From positions 1,798,001-1,862,000 of the forward strand of contig NZ_CP063400.1 in the NCBI RefSeq assembly GCF_021729865.1: 64,000 bases of DNA. Reading direction: 5' to 3'. Made by a program: the position numbers and the translations under genes. Within the stretch, counting starts at the first letter, position 1. Each line of letters starts with the position of its first letter. Below, one piece after another: positions 26,409 to 39,175 of this stretch. Under the pieces are notes generated by a model that saw only the letters and a list, made by a program, of their open reading frames with translations, was not told the origin of the DNA and ran no database searches. Origin of the DNA: Hydrogenophaga sp. SL48. Lineage in GTDB: Bacteria > Pseudomonadota > Gammaproteobacteria > Burkholderiales > Burkholderiaceae_C.

Positions 26409-27950
26409 ATGGCCGAACCGATGCTGATTGCCCAGAACCAGAACGTCCAGTGCCACCTTCTGCCCGGTCTCGCGAACCGCCACGGCCTGATCACCGGCGC
26501 GACCGGCACCGGCAAGACGGTGACGCTGCAAACTCTGGCCGAGCAGTTCTCCAACATCGGCGTGCCGGTGTTCATGGCCGACGTCAAAGGCGACCTCACC
26601 GGCATCAGCCAGGCAGGCAACCTGCCGGAGAAGATCGTCAAGGTGCTGGCCGACCGCGGCCTCACGCCCACCCCATCCCAATCCTGCCCCACCACGCTGT
26701 GGGACGTGTTTGGCGAGCAGGGGCACCCCGTGCGGGCCACCATCTCCGACATGGGCCCGCTGCTGATCGCGCGCATGCTCGACCTCAACGACACCCAGGC
26801 CGGCGTGCTGAACCTCGTGTTCAAGATCGCCGACGACAACGGTCTGTTGCTGCTGGACATGAAGGACCTGCGCGCCATGTTGCAGCACGTGGGTGACAAC
26901 GCCAAACAGTTCACCACCGAGTACGGCAACATCAGCGCAGCCAGCATCGGCGCCATCCAGCGCGGGATGATGCAAATCGAGCAGCAAGGCGGCGACAAGT
27001 TCTTTGGCGAGCCCATGCTCGACATCAACGACTTCATGCAGACCGAGCGCGGCAAGGGTGTGATCAACATCCTCGCCGCCGACAAGCTGCTCAACGCACC
27101 TCGCCTGTACGCGACCTTCCTGTTGTGGATGCTCTCCGAACTGTTCGAGAGCCTGCCCGAGATCGGTGACCCGGAAAAGCCCAAGCTGGTGTTCTTCTTT
27201 GACGAGGCTCACCTGCTGTTCGACGAAGCGCCCAAGGTGCTGGTCGAGCGCATCGAGCTGGTCGTGCGACTGGTTCGGTCCAAGGGCGTGGGCGTGTATT
27301 TCGTGACCCAGAACCCTCTGGACATTCCCGACAGTGTGCTCGGCCAGCTGGGCAACCGGGTGCAGCACGCGTTGCGTGCCTTCACCCCGCGTGACCAGAA
27401 GGCCGTGAGGTCCACCGCGCAAACCATGCGCCCCAAGGCCGGGCTGGACATCGAAGCCGCCATCACCGAACTGGCCGTTGGCGAAGCCTTGGTGAGCCTG
27501 CTGGACACCAAGGGCCGCCCGAGCGAAACCGAGCGCGTGTTTGTGCTGCCGCCGGGCAGCCAGCTGGGCCCGATCACCCCCGAGCAGCGCCAGGCCCTGC
27601 TCCAGAACTCGCTGGTGGCCGGCGTGTACGAAAAGGTGGTGGACCGGGACAGCGCCTACGAAATGTTCCGCAAGCACGCGGGCGCCACCGACGAAGCCCC
27701 GGCCGAAGCCGACGACGCCCCCAAGGCACCGCGTATCCCGGGCGCCGCCAAGAAGGAGGCAGAGGCCCAAGGCGGCGGTATCGGCGGCATGCTCAACGAA
27801 GCCCTGTTCGGCCGCACCGGCCCACGAGGTGGCCAGTACGACGGCCTGGTGCAGACCATGGCCAAGACGGCGGCGCGCAGCGTGGCCAGCGGCATCGGCC
27901 GCCAGATCGTGCGCGGTGTGCTGGGCAGCTTGCTGGGTGGCAAGCGTTGA
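26409..27950 (+). CDS. HerA-like (DUF853, YjgR family) ATPase
   Basis: About 513 residues. Walker A is [12 protein letters not shown] near the N-terminus, and a Walker B-like segment [16 protein letters not shown] lies in the second half. A glycine/arginine-rich C-terminus ends LGSLLGGKR. It is the DUF853 relative of the HerA/FtsK pumping ATPases; E. coli YjgR is similar in length. The function is not established. The start at 26409 was chosen because GAGGA lies 8-9 bases upstream; in-frame ATGs at 26355 and 26400 are less well placed. It is coupled to the following DUF1499 gene. Confidence 0.88.
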   Translation: MAEPMLIAQNQNVQCHLLPGLANRHGLITGATGTGKTVTLQTLAEQFSNIGVPVFMADVKGDLTGISQAGNLPEKIVKVLADRGLTPTPSQSCPTTLWDVFGEQGHPVRATISDMGPLLIARMLDLNDTQAGVLNLVFKIADDNGLLLLDMKDLRAMLQHVGDNAKQFTTEYGNISAASIGAIQRGMMQIEQQGGDKFFGEPMLDINDFMQTERGKGVINILAADKLLNAPRLYATFLLWMLSELFESLPEIGDPEKPKLVFFFDEAHLLFDEAPKVLVERIELVVRLVRSKGVGVYFVTQNPLDIPDSVLGQLGNRVQHALRAFTPRDQKAVRSTAQTMRPKAGLDIEAAITELAVGEALVSLLDTKGRPSETERVFVLPPGSQLGPITPEQRQALLQNSLVAGVYEKVVDRDSAYEMFRKHAGATDEAPAEADDAPKAPRIPGAAKKEAEAQGGGIGGMLNEALFGRTGPRGGQYDGLVQTMAKTAARSVASGIGRQIVRGVLGSLLGGKR

Positions 27951-28450
27951 AGCTCGTCAAAGTGCTGGTTTACGCGCTGCTGACCCTGATCGTGGCCTTC
28001 CTGGCAGCGGCCCAGATGGGGATGCTGACGGGTCGGCAACCCGCCGACCTGGGCGTGAAGCAAGGGCGCCTGAAAGCACCATCGAACACCCCCAACAGCG
28101 TGTCGAGTCAGGCCGATCTGTTCCCGGATCACCCGCTACGGTCCGACGCGCTGATCGAGGCGCTGCCGCTCAAACATGGCGATGCATCTGCGTCTGTCCA
28201 GGCACTGGTCGCCGCGCTGTCTTCGCTGCCAGGCGTCTCGGTCGTTGAACAGCGGCACGACTATGTGCATGCCGAGGCCCGAACGCCCTGGCTGAAGTTT
28301 GTCGATGACATGGAGTTCTGGGTGAACCCAGAGCGCCAGGTCATTGAAGTCCGCAGCGCCAGCCGGATGGGACGCAAGGACTTTGGTGTCAACCGCCAGC
28401 GCGTCGAGACGCTGCGCAAGGCTTACCTGGCGGGTCAAGCCAACGCCTGA
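27947..28450 (+). CDS. DUF1499 family protein
   Basis: A 167-residue protein starting with TTG that overlaps the TGA of the HerA-like gene. It has one N-terminal membrane helix ([21 protein letters not shown]). The conserved DUF1499 region includes [38 protein letters not shown]. The family has no proven function. The anchor puts most of the protein in the periplasm. Translational coupling suggests co-expression with the HerA-like ATPase; a functional link is unproven. Confidence 0.8.
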   Translation: MKLVKVLVYALLTLIVAFLAAAQMGMLTGRQPADLGVKQGRLKAPSNTPNSVSSQADLFPDHPLRSDALIEALPLKHGDASASVQALVAALSSLPGVSVVEQRHDYVHAEARTPWLKFVDDMEFWVNPERQVIEVRSASRMGRKDFGVNRQRVETLRKAYLAGQANA

Positions 28451-28478
28451 ACCGATCACCCCCCTAAAAGGATTTCAC

Positions 28479-29252
28479 ATGCCCGTGCTCCGCCCTCTCC
28501 TTCCCAGCGTTCTTCTGGCTGTGACCGCCTTGCTGTCAGCGTGCGGTGGCGGCAGCAGCAGCGACGACGCCGGAAGCGGGACGACCGCCCAGAAAGTGGC
28601 CAGTTGCGGAACCGAAGGCGGAGCCCTTCGCATCATGCCGATGGGCGACTCGATCACCGAAGCCGAAACCGGCCACAACAGCTACCGCCGCGTGCTCTGG
28701 CAGCGCCTGAACGGCGCAGGTTGTGTGGTCGATCTCGTGGGCAGCAAGTCGGGAGTGTCCCGTGGGTTTCGGGACAGCGGCTCCACGGCGCCCCCGAACG
28801 CCGACTTCGACCAGGACCACGAGGGGTACTGGGACTACTCGGTGAATCAACTCCTGCCCCGGATTTCCGGTCTCGTAGGCCAGTCCAACCCCGATGTGGT
28901 CCTGATCCACCTGGGCACCAACGATGTGCTGGCCGGACAAGGCGCCAGTGGCATCGCCCAGGAGCTGGGTGGCGTGATCGACGCGATCCGCGCCAGCAAG
29001 GCCGACACCCACATCCTGCTCGCGAAGATCATTCCCGCCAGCCCCGACCCGTCGGGCACCGCGGCGCTGAACAGGCTGGTGGATGGCATCGCCACATCGC
29101 GCTCCAGCGCCACCTCGCCCATCGCGGTGGTCAACCAGGCCGCTGGATATTCGGTCGGCGACAACTACGACGGTGTGCATCCCAGTCCGACGGGTGAATC
29201 GAAGCTCGGCAACAAGTGGGCGGATGCGGTGCTGGCCTGGCGCACACGCTGA
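28479..29252 (+). CDS. SGNH/GDSL hydrolase-type lipoprotein
   Basis: A 257-residue secreted hydrolase. The N-terminus ends in lipobox LLSAC followed by a glycine/serine linker, so it is probably anchored to the outer membrane. SGNH blocks are visible: MGDSITEAE with the nucleophile serine, LHLGTND-like LIHLGTNDVLAG, and the C-terminal DGVHPSPTGESKLG with Asp and His. It may deacylate polysaccharides or esters. AAAAGGA precedes the ATG. A strong terminator follows. Confidence 0.88.
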   Translation: MPVLRPLLPSVLLAVTALLSACGGGSSSDDAGSGTTAQKVASCGTEGGALRIMPMGDSITEAETGHNSYRRVLWQRLNGAGCVVDLVGSKSGVSRGFRDSGSTAPPNADFDQDHEGYWDYSVNQLLPRISGLVGQSNPDVVLIHLGTNDVLAGQGASGIAQELGGVIDAIRASKADTHILLAKIIPASPDPSGTAALNRLVDGIATSRSSATSPIAVVNQAAGYSVGDNYDGVHPSPTGESKLGNKWADAVLAWRTR

Positions 29253-29266
29253 CACCGTCAGCGAGC

Positions 29267-29297
29267 AAAAAAAGCCCGGCATGCCGGGCTTTTTTTT
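29267..29297. terminator. Bidirectional rho-independent terminator
   Basis: A run of seven A, then AGCCCGGCATGCCGGGCT, a perfect palindrome, then eight T. It serves the rightward SGNH gene and the leftward clpA gene. Confidence 0.93.
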
Positions 29298-29321
29298 GGT
29301 GGGGACGCACGAAGCGTGCGT

Positions 29322-31658
<2,337 letters not shown>

Positions 31659-31750
31659 GGACGCTTCCTTTGGGCTGGGGGTGGTCTGAAACGCGAACGT
31701 CTACGGGGTGATTTAAAGGGAAGAGACCATCAAGTGGGGCGGATACGTCT

Positions 31751-32107
31751 TTATTCAACTGGTTCGCTCAGGCATTGCAAGGGATGGCCGGCGCCACGGG
31801 CCGCGGCCAGCACCTGATCGACCTTCGTGCCGGCCACATCGCGGGAATACACACCACAGATGCCCTTGCCTTCGAGGTGGATCTTCAACATGATCTGGGT
31901 CGCCGTTTCACGGTCCTTGCTGAAAAACTCCTGAATCACGTGAACCACGAACTCCATGGGCGTGAAATCATCATTGAGCAGCACCACCTGAAACATCTGC
32001 GGCGGCTTGGTGCGCTGAGTGCGACGTTCAAGCACCACCGAGTCGTCGCTGCCCACGCCGGGAGGCAAGACGGGAGTGGGAGGTTTTTTCGGATTCTGGG
32101 TCGCCAT
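31751..32107 (-). CDS. clpS: ATP-dependent Clp protease adaptor ClpS
   Basis: A 118-residue adaptor. The core has [38 protein letters not shown] and a C-terminal strand, with the acidic pocket that binds destabilising N-terminal residues. The start at 32107 (MATQNP) gives a family-like length; ATGs further upstream are open but would add an implausible leader. It precedes clpA by 92 bases, the usual order. Confidence 0.95.
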   Translation of the reverse strand: MATQNPKKPPTPVLPPGVGSDDSVVLERRTQRTKPPQMFQVVLLNDDFTPMEFVVHVIQEFFSKDRETATQIMLKIHLEGKGICGVYSRDVAGTKVDQVLAAARGAGHPLQCLSEPVE

Positions 32108-32269
32108 GAAAACCATTCTAGCGGCGTGAGACCGACCCCAAGGCCCTGGGGGGATCGCAACCACACAACAACCACCAGCACAGACACGGGGCGGGGGCAT
32201 CCTGCACCGGCAGCCTCGGCGCGGAATCCCTTGTTTGACAAGGCCCATTGTGCGGCGCTGGCGCAAAAG

Positions 32270-32305
32270 AAAACCGCCGAGGAAGCACGCTTCCCGGCGG
32301 TTTTT
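32270..32305 (-). terminator. Rho-independent terminator of icd
   Basis: Reading leftward: AAAAACCGCC, GGGAAGCGTGCTTCC hairpin, then GGCGGTTTTCTTTT. It lies about 50 bases after the icd stop and before clpS, separating the two transcripts. Confidence 0.8.
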
Positions 32306-32351
32306 CCCAGTTTCACCGTTCATCCGCTCGACGAAGGGCAGATCGCAAAGG

Positions 32352-33605
32352 CTACATGTTGTCGATCATCACCTGACCGAAACCGGAGCAGGACACCTGC
32401 GTGGCGCCTTCCATCAGGCGGGCGAAGTCGTAGGTGACCTTCTTGCTGGCGATGGATTTCTCGATCGAGCTGATGATCAGGTCGGCCGCCTCTTTCCAGC
32501 CCATGTGGCGCAGCATCATTTCGGCCGACAGGATTTCGGAACCGGGGTTCACATAGTCCTTGCCGGCGTACTTCGGCGCTGTGCCGTGGGTGGCTTCAAA
32601 GCAGGCCACCGAGTCGCTCAGGTTGGCGCCGGGCGCGATACCGATGCCGCCCACCTGAGCGGCCAGGGCGTCGGAGATGTAGTCACCGTTGAGGTTCAGC
32701 GTGGCCACCACCGAGTACTCGGCCGGGCGCAGCAGGATCTGCTGCAGGAAGGCGTCGGCGATCACGTCCTTGATCACGATGTCCTTGCCGGTCTTCGGGT
32801 TCTTGAACTTGCACCACGGGCCGCCGTCGATCAGCTCGGCACCGAATTCGGTCTGCGCCAGGCCATACGCCCAGTCGCGGAAGCCGCCTTCGGTGTATTT
32901 CATGATGTTGCCCTTGTGCACGATGGTCACGCTGGGCTTGTCGTTGTCGATGGCGTACTGGATGGCCTTGCGCATCAGCCGTTCGGTGCCTTCGCTCGAC
33001 ACCGGCTTGATGCCGATGCCCGAGGTGTTGGGGAATCGGATCTTCGTCACACCCATCTCGTCGATCAGGAACTTGATGAGCTTCTTCGCTTTGTCGGACT
33101 GGGCTTCGTACTCGATGCCGGCGTAGATGTCTTCCGAGTTCTCGCGGAAGATGACCATGTTGGTTTTCTCGGGCTCTTTCACCGGGGAAGGCACGCCCTT
33201 GAAGTACTGCACCGGGCGCAGGCACACGTAGAGGTCGAGTTCCTGGCGCAACGCCACGTTCAGCGAACGGATGCCGCCGCCCACGGGCGTGGTCAGCGGA
33301 CCCTTGATCGACACCACGTACTCCCGCAAGACCTTCAGGGTTTCTTCCGGCAGCCACACGTCCGGGCCATAGACCTGAGTCGATTTTTCACCCGCGTAGA
33401 CCTCCATCCAGTGGATCTTCCGCTGGCCGCCATAGGCCTTGGCGACCGCGGCATCGACCACCTTGAGCATCACGGGCGTGATGTCCAGACCGGTGCCGTC
33501 CCCCTCGATGTAGGGAATGATCGGCTCGTCCGGCACCTTCAGCGACATGTCGGCGTTGACGGTGATCTTCTGGCCCTGGGCGGGCACCTTGATGTGCTGG
33601 TACAT
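32352..33605 (-). CDS. icd: NADP-dependent isocitrate dehydrogenase (dimeric, type I)
   Basis: A 417-residue TCA-cycle enzyme, one residue longer than E. coli Icd. Substrate and phosphorylation-site sequence [18 protein letters not shown] is intact, so AceK-type control at that serine is possible. Other blocks are [22 protein letters not shown] and [17 protein letters not shown] lies upstream of the ATG. A second unrelated NADP isocitrate dehydrogenase is encoded 740 bases away. Confidence 0.97.
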   Translation of the reverse strand: MYQHIKVPAQGQKITVNADMSLKVPDEPIIPYIEGDGTGLDITPVMLKVVDAAVAKAYGGQRKIHWMEVYAGEKSTQVYGPDVWLPEETLKVLREYVVSIKGPLTTPVGGGIRSLNVALRQELDLYVCLRPVQYFKGVPSPVKEPEKTNMVIFRENSEDIYAGIEYEAQSDKAKKLIKFLIDEMGVTKIRFPNTSGIGIKPVSSEGTERLMRKAIQYAIDNDKPSVTIVHKGNIMKYTEGGFRDWAYGLAQTEFGAELIDGGPWCKFKNPKTGKDIVIKDVIADAFLQQILLRPAEYSVVATLNLNGDYISDALAAQVGGIGIAPGANLSDSVACFEATHGTAPKYAGKDYVNPGSEILSAEMMLRHMGWKEAADLIISSIEKSIASKKVTYDFARLMEGATQVSCSGFGQVMIDNM

Positions 33606-33792
33606 GAGAGCGGGACTCCGGTTGGAAGAAAGGGCAAGAGGCGTGTGAACCTTGCGATGACGGCGTCATCTGAGGATCAGACCGACAAATTCTAGTGCTC
33701 ATTTTTTGGCCGTATGCCCCTCATTTCAAGGGAAAACCCGTCTGTTGAATGAAGCACAATGCCTCCAACCCCGTGACCATCACCCGTTCCCC

Positions 33793-34248
33793 ATGAACCG
33801 ACTGCTCGCCCTTCTCGCCGCCCTGCTCGTGACCATGTCGGGGCCCGCGTGGTCCCGTGACGGGCCGCAAACAAACTTGCCCCGCGTGACCCTGACCGCC
33901 GGCATGCACCTGATCCAGGCCCAGGTGGCCACCACCCCGGAGCAGCGATCGGTCGGGCTCATGTTCCGTCAGGACATGCCCGCCAACGAGGGCATGGTCT
34001 TCGTCTTCGAGGAACCCGCCGGGCAGTGCTTCTGGATGAAGAACACCTTGCTGCCGCTCACCGCGGCTTTCGTGGCCGACGACGGCACCATCGTCAATCT
34101 GGCCGACATGAAGCCGCAGACCGAGGACTCGCACTGTTCGGCCAAGCCCGTGCGCTACGTTCTGGAAATGAACCAGGGCTGGTTCGCCAAGCGGGGATTG
34201 AAAGCAGGTGCCAAACTCAGCGGGCCGCTGTTCGAACCACGTCGCTGA
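33793..34248 (+). CDS. DUF192 family exported protein
   Basis: A 151-residue protein with a signal peptide (MNRLLALLAALLVTMSGPAWS). The DUF192 core includes TPEQRSVGLMFRQDMPANEGMVF, FWMKNTLLPLTAAFV and KPVRYVLEMNQGW. Family members are small beta-rich periplasmic or secreted proteins without a defined role. It is transcribed alone, between two leftward isocitrate dehydrogenase genes, with a terminator directly after. Confidence 0.88.
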   Translation: MNRLLALLAALLVTMSGPAWSRDGPQTNLPRVTLTAGMHLIQAQVATTPEQRSVGLMFRQDMPANEGMVFVFEEPAGQCFWMKNTLLPLTAAFVADDGTIVNLADMKPQTEDSHCSAKPVRYVLEMNQGWFAKRGLKAGAKLSGPLFEPRR

Positions 34249-34265
34249 CTTCGCGCCCATGAAAC

Positions 34266-34304
34266 AAAACAGCCCGGACCGCTGACGCGGATCCGGGCTG
34301 TTTT
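34266..34304. terminator. Bidirectional rho-independent terminator
   Basis: AAAACAGCCCGGA, an inner CCGC-TGAC-GCGG hairpin, then TCCGGGCTGTTTT: a long near-perfect stem flanked by A and T runs. It separates the rightward DUF192 gene and the leftward monomeric isocitrate dehydrogenase gene. Confidence 0.9.
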
Positions 34305-34346
34305 CCGTCGGGTGTTCCGCCCGCCGGGCGAAGCACCTGTGGCCGA

Positions 34347-36587
34347 TCAGGCCTTGGCCGCCGCCTCCAACGCTGCGTTCAGCGTCTGGCTGGGACGCAT
34401 CACCTTCGCAAGCTTGTCGAAATCCGGCTTGTAGTAACCGCCGATGTCCACCGGCTGACCCTGAACGGCCGCGAGTTCAGCCACGATGGTCTGCTCGTTG
34501 TCGGCCAGCTGCTGGGCCAACGGCGCAAACCGGGCCGCCAGCGCCGCATCGTCGGTCTGCTCCGCCAAGGCCTGGGCCCAGTACAGGGCGAGGTAGAACT
34601 GGCTGCCGCGGTTGTCGAGCTGACCGGTCTTGGGCGACGGGTTCTTGTTGTTGTCCAGCAGCTGGCCGGTGGCAGCGTCCAGTGTCTTGGCCAGGATCTT
34701 GGCCTGGTTGTTGCCCGTTTTCAGCCCCAGGTCTTCCAGCGACACGGCCAGCGCCAGGAATTCACCCAGCGAGTCCCAGCGCAGGTGGTTTTCTTCCACC
34801 AGTTGCTGCACGTGCTTGGGTGCGGAGCCGCCGGCGCCCGTCTCGTACATGCCGCCACCCGCCATCAGGGGCACGATGGACAGCATCTTGGCCGAGGTAC
34901 CCAGTTCCATGATGGGGAACAGGTCGGTCAGGTAGTCGCGCAGGATGTTGCCGGTGGCGCTGATGGTGTCCAGACCGCGGATGACGCGCTCCAGCGTGTA
35001 GCGCATGGCACGCACCTGGCTCATGATCTGGATTTCCAGCCCGGCGGTGTTGTGCTCGTGCAGGTACATCTTGACCTTGGTGATCAGCTGCGCCTCGTGC
35101 GGACGGTACTGGTCCAGCCAGAACACCACGGGCATGCCCGAATTCCGCGCACGGTTCACGGCCAGCTTCACCCAGTCGCGGATGGCGGCGTCCTTGACCT
35201 GGCACATGCGCCAGATGTCGCCTTGCTCCACGTTCTGGCTCAGCAGCACTTCGCCCGTGGCGAGGTCGGTGATGTTGGCCACGCCGTCTTCGGAGATCTC
35301 GAAGGTCTTGTCGTGTGAGCCGTATTCCTCGGCCTGCTGGGCCATCAGGCCGACGTTGGGCACGGTGCCCATGGTCTTGGGGTCGAAGGCGCCGTGCCAC
35401 TTGCAGAAGTTGATGATCTCCTGGTAGATGCGGGCAAAGGTCGACTCGGGCATCACAGCCTTCACGTCCTTCAGGCGGCCGTCGGCGCCCCACATCTTGC
35501 CGCCGTTGCGGATCATGGCGGGCATGGAAGCGTCCACGATGATGTCGTTGGGCGAATGGAAGTTGGTGATGCCCTTGGCCGAATCCACCATGGCCAGTTC
35601 GGGGCGGTGCTCGTGGCAGGCATGCAGGTCGCGCTTGATCTCGTCCTGCTTGCTTTGCGGCAGCGTGGAGATCTTGTCGTACAGGTTGGCCATGCCGTTG
35701 TTCACGTTCACGCCGAGTTCTTCAAACAGCTTGGCGTGCTTCTCGAACGCTTCCTTGTAGAAGATCTTGACGCAGTGACCGAACACGATGGGGTGCGAGA
35801 CCTTCATCATGGTGGCCTTGACGTGCAGCGAGAACATCACGCCGGTCTTGTAGGCGTCTTCGATCTCTTTCTCATAGAACTCCATGAGCGCCTTCTTGCT
35901 CATGAACATGCTGTCGATGACCTCCCGGTCCAGCAGCGACACCTTGGGCTTGAGCACGATGGTTTTGCCACTGGTGGTGATCAGTTCCATCTTGACGTCA
36001 CGGGCCTTGTCCAGCGTGATGGACTTTTCACCGTGATAGAAGTCGCCGTGGTGCATGTGAGAAACGTGCGACCGGGAAGCCTGGCTCCAGTCGGCCATGC
36101 TGTGCGGGTTCTTGCGCGCAAACTCTTTCACGGCGCGCGGCGCGCGACGGTCGGAATTGCCCTCACGCAGCACGGGGTTCACGGCGCTGCCGATGCAGCG
36201 GGCATAGCGCGCGCGAATGGCCTTCTCTTCTTCCGTCTTGGGCACTTCGGGGTAATCAGGAACGGCATAGCCCTTCTCCTGCAATTCCTTGATCGCAGCG
36301 ATCAGCTGGCCCTGGGAAGCGCTGATGTTGGGCAGCTTGATGATGTTGGCGCTGGACTGCAGCGTCAGCTTGCCCAGCTCAGCCAGGTAGTCGGGCACCC
36401 GCTGCTCCTCGGTGAGGTAGTCCGGGAAAGTGCCCAGGATGCGCGCAGCCACCGAGATGTCGCTGGTTTCCACATGGACACCGGCCGGCTCGGTGAACGT
36501 GCGAACGATGGGCAGGAAAGCGCTGGTGGCCAACAGCGGTGCTTCGTCGGTCAGCGTGTAGATGATGGTGGAGGGCTGGGTGCTCAT
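34347..36587 (-). CDS. NADP-dependent isocitrate dehydrogenase (monomeric, type II)
   Basis: A 746-residue single-chain enzyme, near the 741 of the Azotobacter monomeric form and unrelated in length and sequence to the 417-residue dimeric Icd. Features include [15 protein letters not shown] at the N-terminus, [19 protein letters not shown], and the [13 protein letters not shown] and [17 protein letters not shown] blocks. It makes 2-oxoglutarate and NADPH. AGGAG lies 7 bases before the ATG, and the upstream 200 bases are AT-rich, consistent with its own promoter. Confidence 0.96.
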   Translation of the reverse strand: MSTQPSTIIYTLTDEAPLLATSAFLPIVRTFTEPAGVHVETSDISVAARILGTFPDYLTEEQRVPDYLAELGKLTLQSSANIIKLPNISASQGQLIAAIKELQEKGYAVPDYPEVPKTEEEKAIRARYARCIGSAVNPVLREGNSDRRAPRAVKEFARKNPHSMADWSQASRSHVSHMHHGDFYHGEKSITLDKARDVKMELITTSGKTIVLKPKVSLLDREVIDSMFMSKKALMEFYEKEIEDAYKTGVMFSLHVKATMMKVSHPIVFGHCVKIFYKEAFEKHAKLFEELGVNVNNGMANLYDKISTLPQSKQDEIKRDLHACHEHRPELAMVDSAKGITNFHSPNDIIVDASMPAMIRNGGKMWGADGRLKDVKAVMPESTFARIYQEIINFCKWHGAFDPKTMGTVPNVGLMAQQAEEYGSHDKTFEISEDGVANITDLATGEVLLSQNVEQGDIWRMCQVKDAAIRDWVKLAVNRARNSGMPVVFWLDQYRPHEAQLITKVKMYLHEHNTAGLEIQIMSQVRAMRYTLERVIRGLDTISATGNILRDYLTDLFPIMELGTSAKMLSIVPLMAGGGMYETGAGGSAPKHVQQLVEENHLRWDSLGEFLALAVSLEDLGLKTGNNQAKILAKTLDAATGQLLDNNKNPSPKTGQLDNRGSQFYLALYWAQALAEQTDDAALAARFAPLAQQLADNEQTIVAELAAVQGQPVDIGGYYKPDFDKLAKVMRPSQTLNAALEAAAKA

Positions 36588-36761
36588 GAAATGGCTCCTG
36601 ATGTCGTTGTTGGAATCCCGCTGATCCGCACGAGGATCGGCCGAACCGGAAGATGGTGTGAGATTTTGCTTTCAGTCCTCTGACCTCAAACCCGAAATTT
36701 GAATCGTTATCCCATATAGCGAAAATAACGGGAAAATAGTCCGACTTTTTTTCACCACCAA

Positions 36762-36798
36762 AAGAAAAGGGCCCGAAGGCATGGCCTTCGAGCCCTTT
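36762..36798 (-). terminator. Rho-independent terminator of sodB
   Basis: Read leftward, AAAGGGCTCGAAGGCC pairs with GGCCTTCGGGCCCTTT-like sequence (one G-T pair), followed by TCTTTTGG. It lies 20 bases after the sodB stop. Confidence 0.85.
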
Positions 36799-36817
36799 GC
36801 TCAACCAGGAAATCCGA

Positions 36818-37399
36818 TCAGGCGAAGTTGGCTTCGGCGAAGGACCAGTTGACCAGCTTGTCGAGGAAGGTTTCAACGAACTTGGGACGCATGTTGCGGT
36901 AGTCGATGTAGTAGGCGTGTTCCCACACGTCCACGGTCAGCAGCGCCTTGTCGGCGGTGGTCAGGGGGGTGCCAGCGGCGCCCATGTTGACGATGTCCAC
37001 CGATCCGTCGGCCTTCTTCACCAGCCAGGTCCAGCCCGAACCGAAGTTGCCCACGGCGCTCTTGACGAAGGCTTCCTTGAAGGCGGCATAGCTGCCGAAC
37101 TTGGCGTTGATGGCCGCGGCCAGTGCGCCGGAAGGCTCGCCGCCGCCATTGGGCTTCATGCAGTTCCAGAAGAAGGTGTGGTTCCAGATCTGGGCCGAGT
37201 TGTTGTACACGCCGCCGCTGGATTTCTTGATGATGGACTCGAGGTCCATGGCTTCAAACTCGGTGCCCTTCTGGAGGTTGTTGAGGTTGACCACATAGGC
37301 GTTGTGGTGCTTGCCATGGTGAAACTCCAGCGTTTCCTGGGAGTAATGCGGCGCCAGGGCGTCGATCGCGTAAGGCAGTGCGGGAAGGGTGTGTTCCAT
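36818..37399 (-). CDS. sodB: Superoxide dismutase, Fe type
   Basis: 193 residues, as in E. coli SodB. Metal ligands are visible as His27 in [10 protein letters not shown], His74 in NHTFFWN, and Asp/His in [12 protein letters not shown]. The [13 protein letters not shown] pattern is typical of iron rather than manganese enzymes. AGAGGA precedes the ATG; the long upstream open frame has no such site. It converts superoxide to peroxide and oxygen in the cytoplasm. Confidence 0.95.
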   Translation of the reverse strand: MEHTLPALPYAIDALAPHYSQETLEFHHGKHHNAYVVNLNNLQKGTEFEAMDLESIIKKSSGGVYNNSAQIWNHTFFWNCMKPNGGGEPSGALAAAINAKFGSYAAFKEAFVKSAVGNFGSGWTWLVKKADGSVDIVNMGAAGTPLTTADKALLTVDVWEHAYYIDYRNMRPKFVETFLDKLVNWSFAEANFA

Positions 37400-37529
37400 G
37401 TGGGGTCCTCTTGTATGGAAAGTGAAAAAGGGTCGGTCGGCGAGACGTCCGGCCGAAGGGCGCTGAGGCATTGTAGGCAAGACAGAGCCGGGTTGCAGGC
37501 GGCGGCGCGCCGAAGCCCACGAAGCGGTC

Positions 37530-38828
37530 TCAACGATCGACCGTGACACCCAGTTCGCCATCGGCCAGCGTGGCACGCAGCGGTTGTCCGGGGCGGGCTT
37601 GGCTCGTCCGTGTGATGGCCAAACCCTGCGCATCGGTCAAGAACGCATAACCGCGCTCCAGCACCAGCCGCGGATCGAGCAACGCCAGAGCGGCCCCGCA
37701 GTGCTCGATCCGCCGCGCGTGAACCTCCAGCGCCCGGTGCGCGCTCAGCGGCAGAGACCGCTCCAACACGTCCAGCTGGTGGTTCTGGCGCTGCCGGAAC
37801 AGCAGCATGGCGCTCTGCATGCGGTGCTGGGCACCGGCGAGCTGCTGGCGGCTGTCGTGCAAGCGGCCGGAGGGCCTGCCCAGCCGTTGCGCCAACCGGT
37901 CCAGGCGCTGGGCGCGCTGATCGATGGCGCTGTAGACGGCTTCGTCGATGCGCTCCTGAAGGTAGGCCAGTTCGCCACGCCGGGTCTCACGCGAGGGCGC
38001 GCACAGCTCGGCCGCAGCGGTCGGCGTGGGCGCACGCAGGTCGGCCACGAAATCGGCCAGGGTGAAATCGGTTTCATGGCCGACACCACACACCACCGGC
38101 ATCGGTGCTCGCGCCAGGGTGCGCACCAGCGCCTCGTCGTTGAACGACCAGAGGTCTTCCAGCGATCCACCGCCCCGCACCAGCAGCAGCACCTCGCTCT
38201 CCCCATGCGCCTGGTGACGTTGGTACGCGGTTTCCAGGGCGCTGCACAGCTCGGCAGGTGCCTGCGCACCCTGCACCGCGGCGGGGTAGATCAACACCGG
38301 GATGTGAGGCACGCGGCGCCGCAAGGCCGTGACCACGTCCCTGAGCGCTGCGGCCCCGAGCGAAGTGACCACCCCAATGCTGCGCGGCTGGGGGGGCAGC
38401 GGGCGCTTGCGTACCGCGTCGAACAGCCCCTCGGCCTCCAGCTTCGCCTTGAGGCGAAGGAATTGTTCGAACAGCGCGCCCTGCCCCGCGGGCTTGAGGC
38501 TGTCCACGATGAGCTGGAGATCACCTCGCGGGCCATACACATCCAGCTTGCCTTGCGCCTCGACCATCAGGCCATCACGAGGGACGAAATTCAGTTGCTC
38601 GGCCGCGCGCCGGAACATGGCACACCGCACCTGACCACTGTCGTCCTTCAACGAAAAGTAACAATGGCCACTCGCCGCACGTGAAAAACCTGAAACCTCG
38701 CCGCGCACCGCCACGGGATTGAATCTCGCCGCCAAGGTGTCTGCAATGGCGCGCATCAGGGGCCCAACCGCCCAGACACGCCGCGTCAATGAAGCCTCTG
38801 CGGCCGAAAGCGGCTCAGACACAGGCAT
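37530..38828 (-). CDS. xseA: Exodeoxyribonuclease VII large subunit
   Basis: About 432 residues. An OB-fold N-terminus ([22 protein letters not shown]) is followed by the catalytic region with [28 protein letters not shown] and [14 protein letters not shown]. The C-terminal coiled coil ends with RGYAFL. It degrades single-stranded DNA with XseB, not present here. The start is unclear: ATG 38828 has GGAG touching it, GTG 38822 has the better-spaced site, and a TTG at 38903 is also in frame. Confidence 0.93.
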   Translation of the reverse strand: MPVSEPLSAAEASLTRRVWAVGPLMRAIADTLAARFNPVAVRGEVSGFSRAASGHCYFSLKDDSGQVRCAMFRRAAEQLNFVPRDGLMVEAQGKLDVYGPRGDLQLIVDSLKPAGQGALFEQFLRLKAKLEAEGLFDAVRKRPLPPQPRSIGVVTSLGAAALRDVVTALRRRVPHIPVLIYPAAVQGAQAPAELCSALETAYQRHQAHGESEVLLLVRGGGSLEDLWSFNDEALVRTLARAPMPVVCGVGHETDFTLADFVADLRAPTPTAAAELCAPSRETRRGELAYLQERIDEAVYSAIDQRAQRLDRLAQRLGRPSGRLHDSRQQLAGAQHRMQSAMLLFRQRQNHQLDVLERSLPLSAHRALEVHARRIEHCGAALALLDPRLVLERGYAFLTDAQGLAITRTSQARPGQPLRATLADGELGVTVDR

Positions 38829-39007
38829 CTCCGGGGTGATTGTGTCCACAGACGGCGCAAACACTGGGGTTGTCGCACCCAGTACGGCATTCGTCCAAGG
38901 CAAACGAGCAAGCCGTTGATTTCAAAGGATTTTGCACTGCCTGTTTTGTCATCGAATTGTGGAAGCCCAGTCGGGCTGCGGGATCGGAGCGGGTCGGGTG
39001 GGGGTTC

Positions 39008-39036
39008 TGCACAAAGTTATCCACAGAATCTGTGCA
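39008..39036. promoter_or_regulatory. DnaA-box-like site inside nested inverted repeats
   Basis: The 347-base gap between xseA and exbB contains TTATCCACA (39017-39025), the consensus DnaA box. It is overlapped by CACAGA-A-TCTGTG (39022-39034) and bracketed by TGCACA and TGTGCA. It may be a regulatory site for one of the divergent genes. A single box with no AT-rich unwinding region does not make an origin. The rest of the gap shows nothing recognisable. Confidence 0.4.
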
Positions 39037-39175
39037 TGGCAAGGGCCTTGCTGGAACATGCGATTCACCGAGGTAACCGGGCCTGCCGCCGAACGGACAG
39101 GGCCGAGGCCTGAGACATAATCCCAGCGATTGCACTGGAGCCGCGACAGCGCGGCTTTTTGTCTGGAGCCCTGAT

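Noticed and set aside
39008..39036. Possible replication origin
   Set aside because: Only one DnaA box is present, without an AT-rich unwinding element or dnaA/dnaN/gidA-type neighbours.
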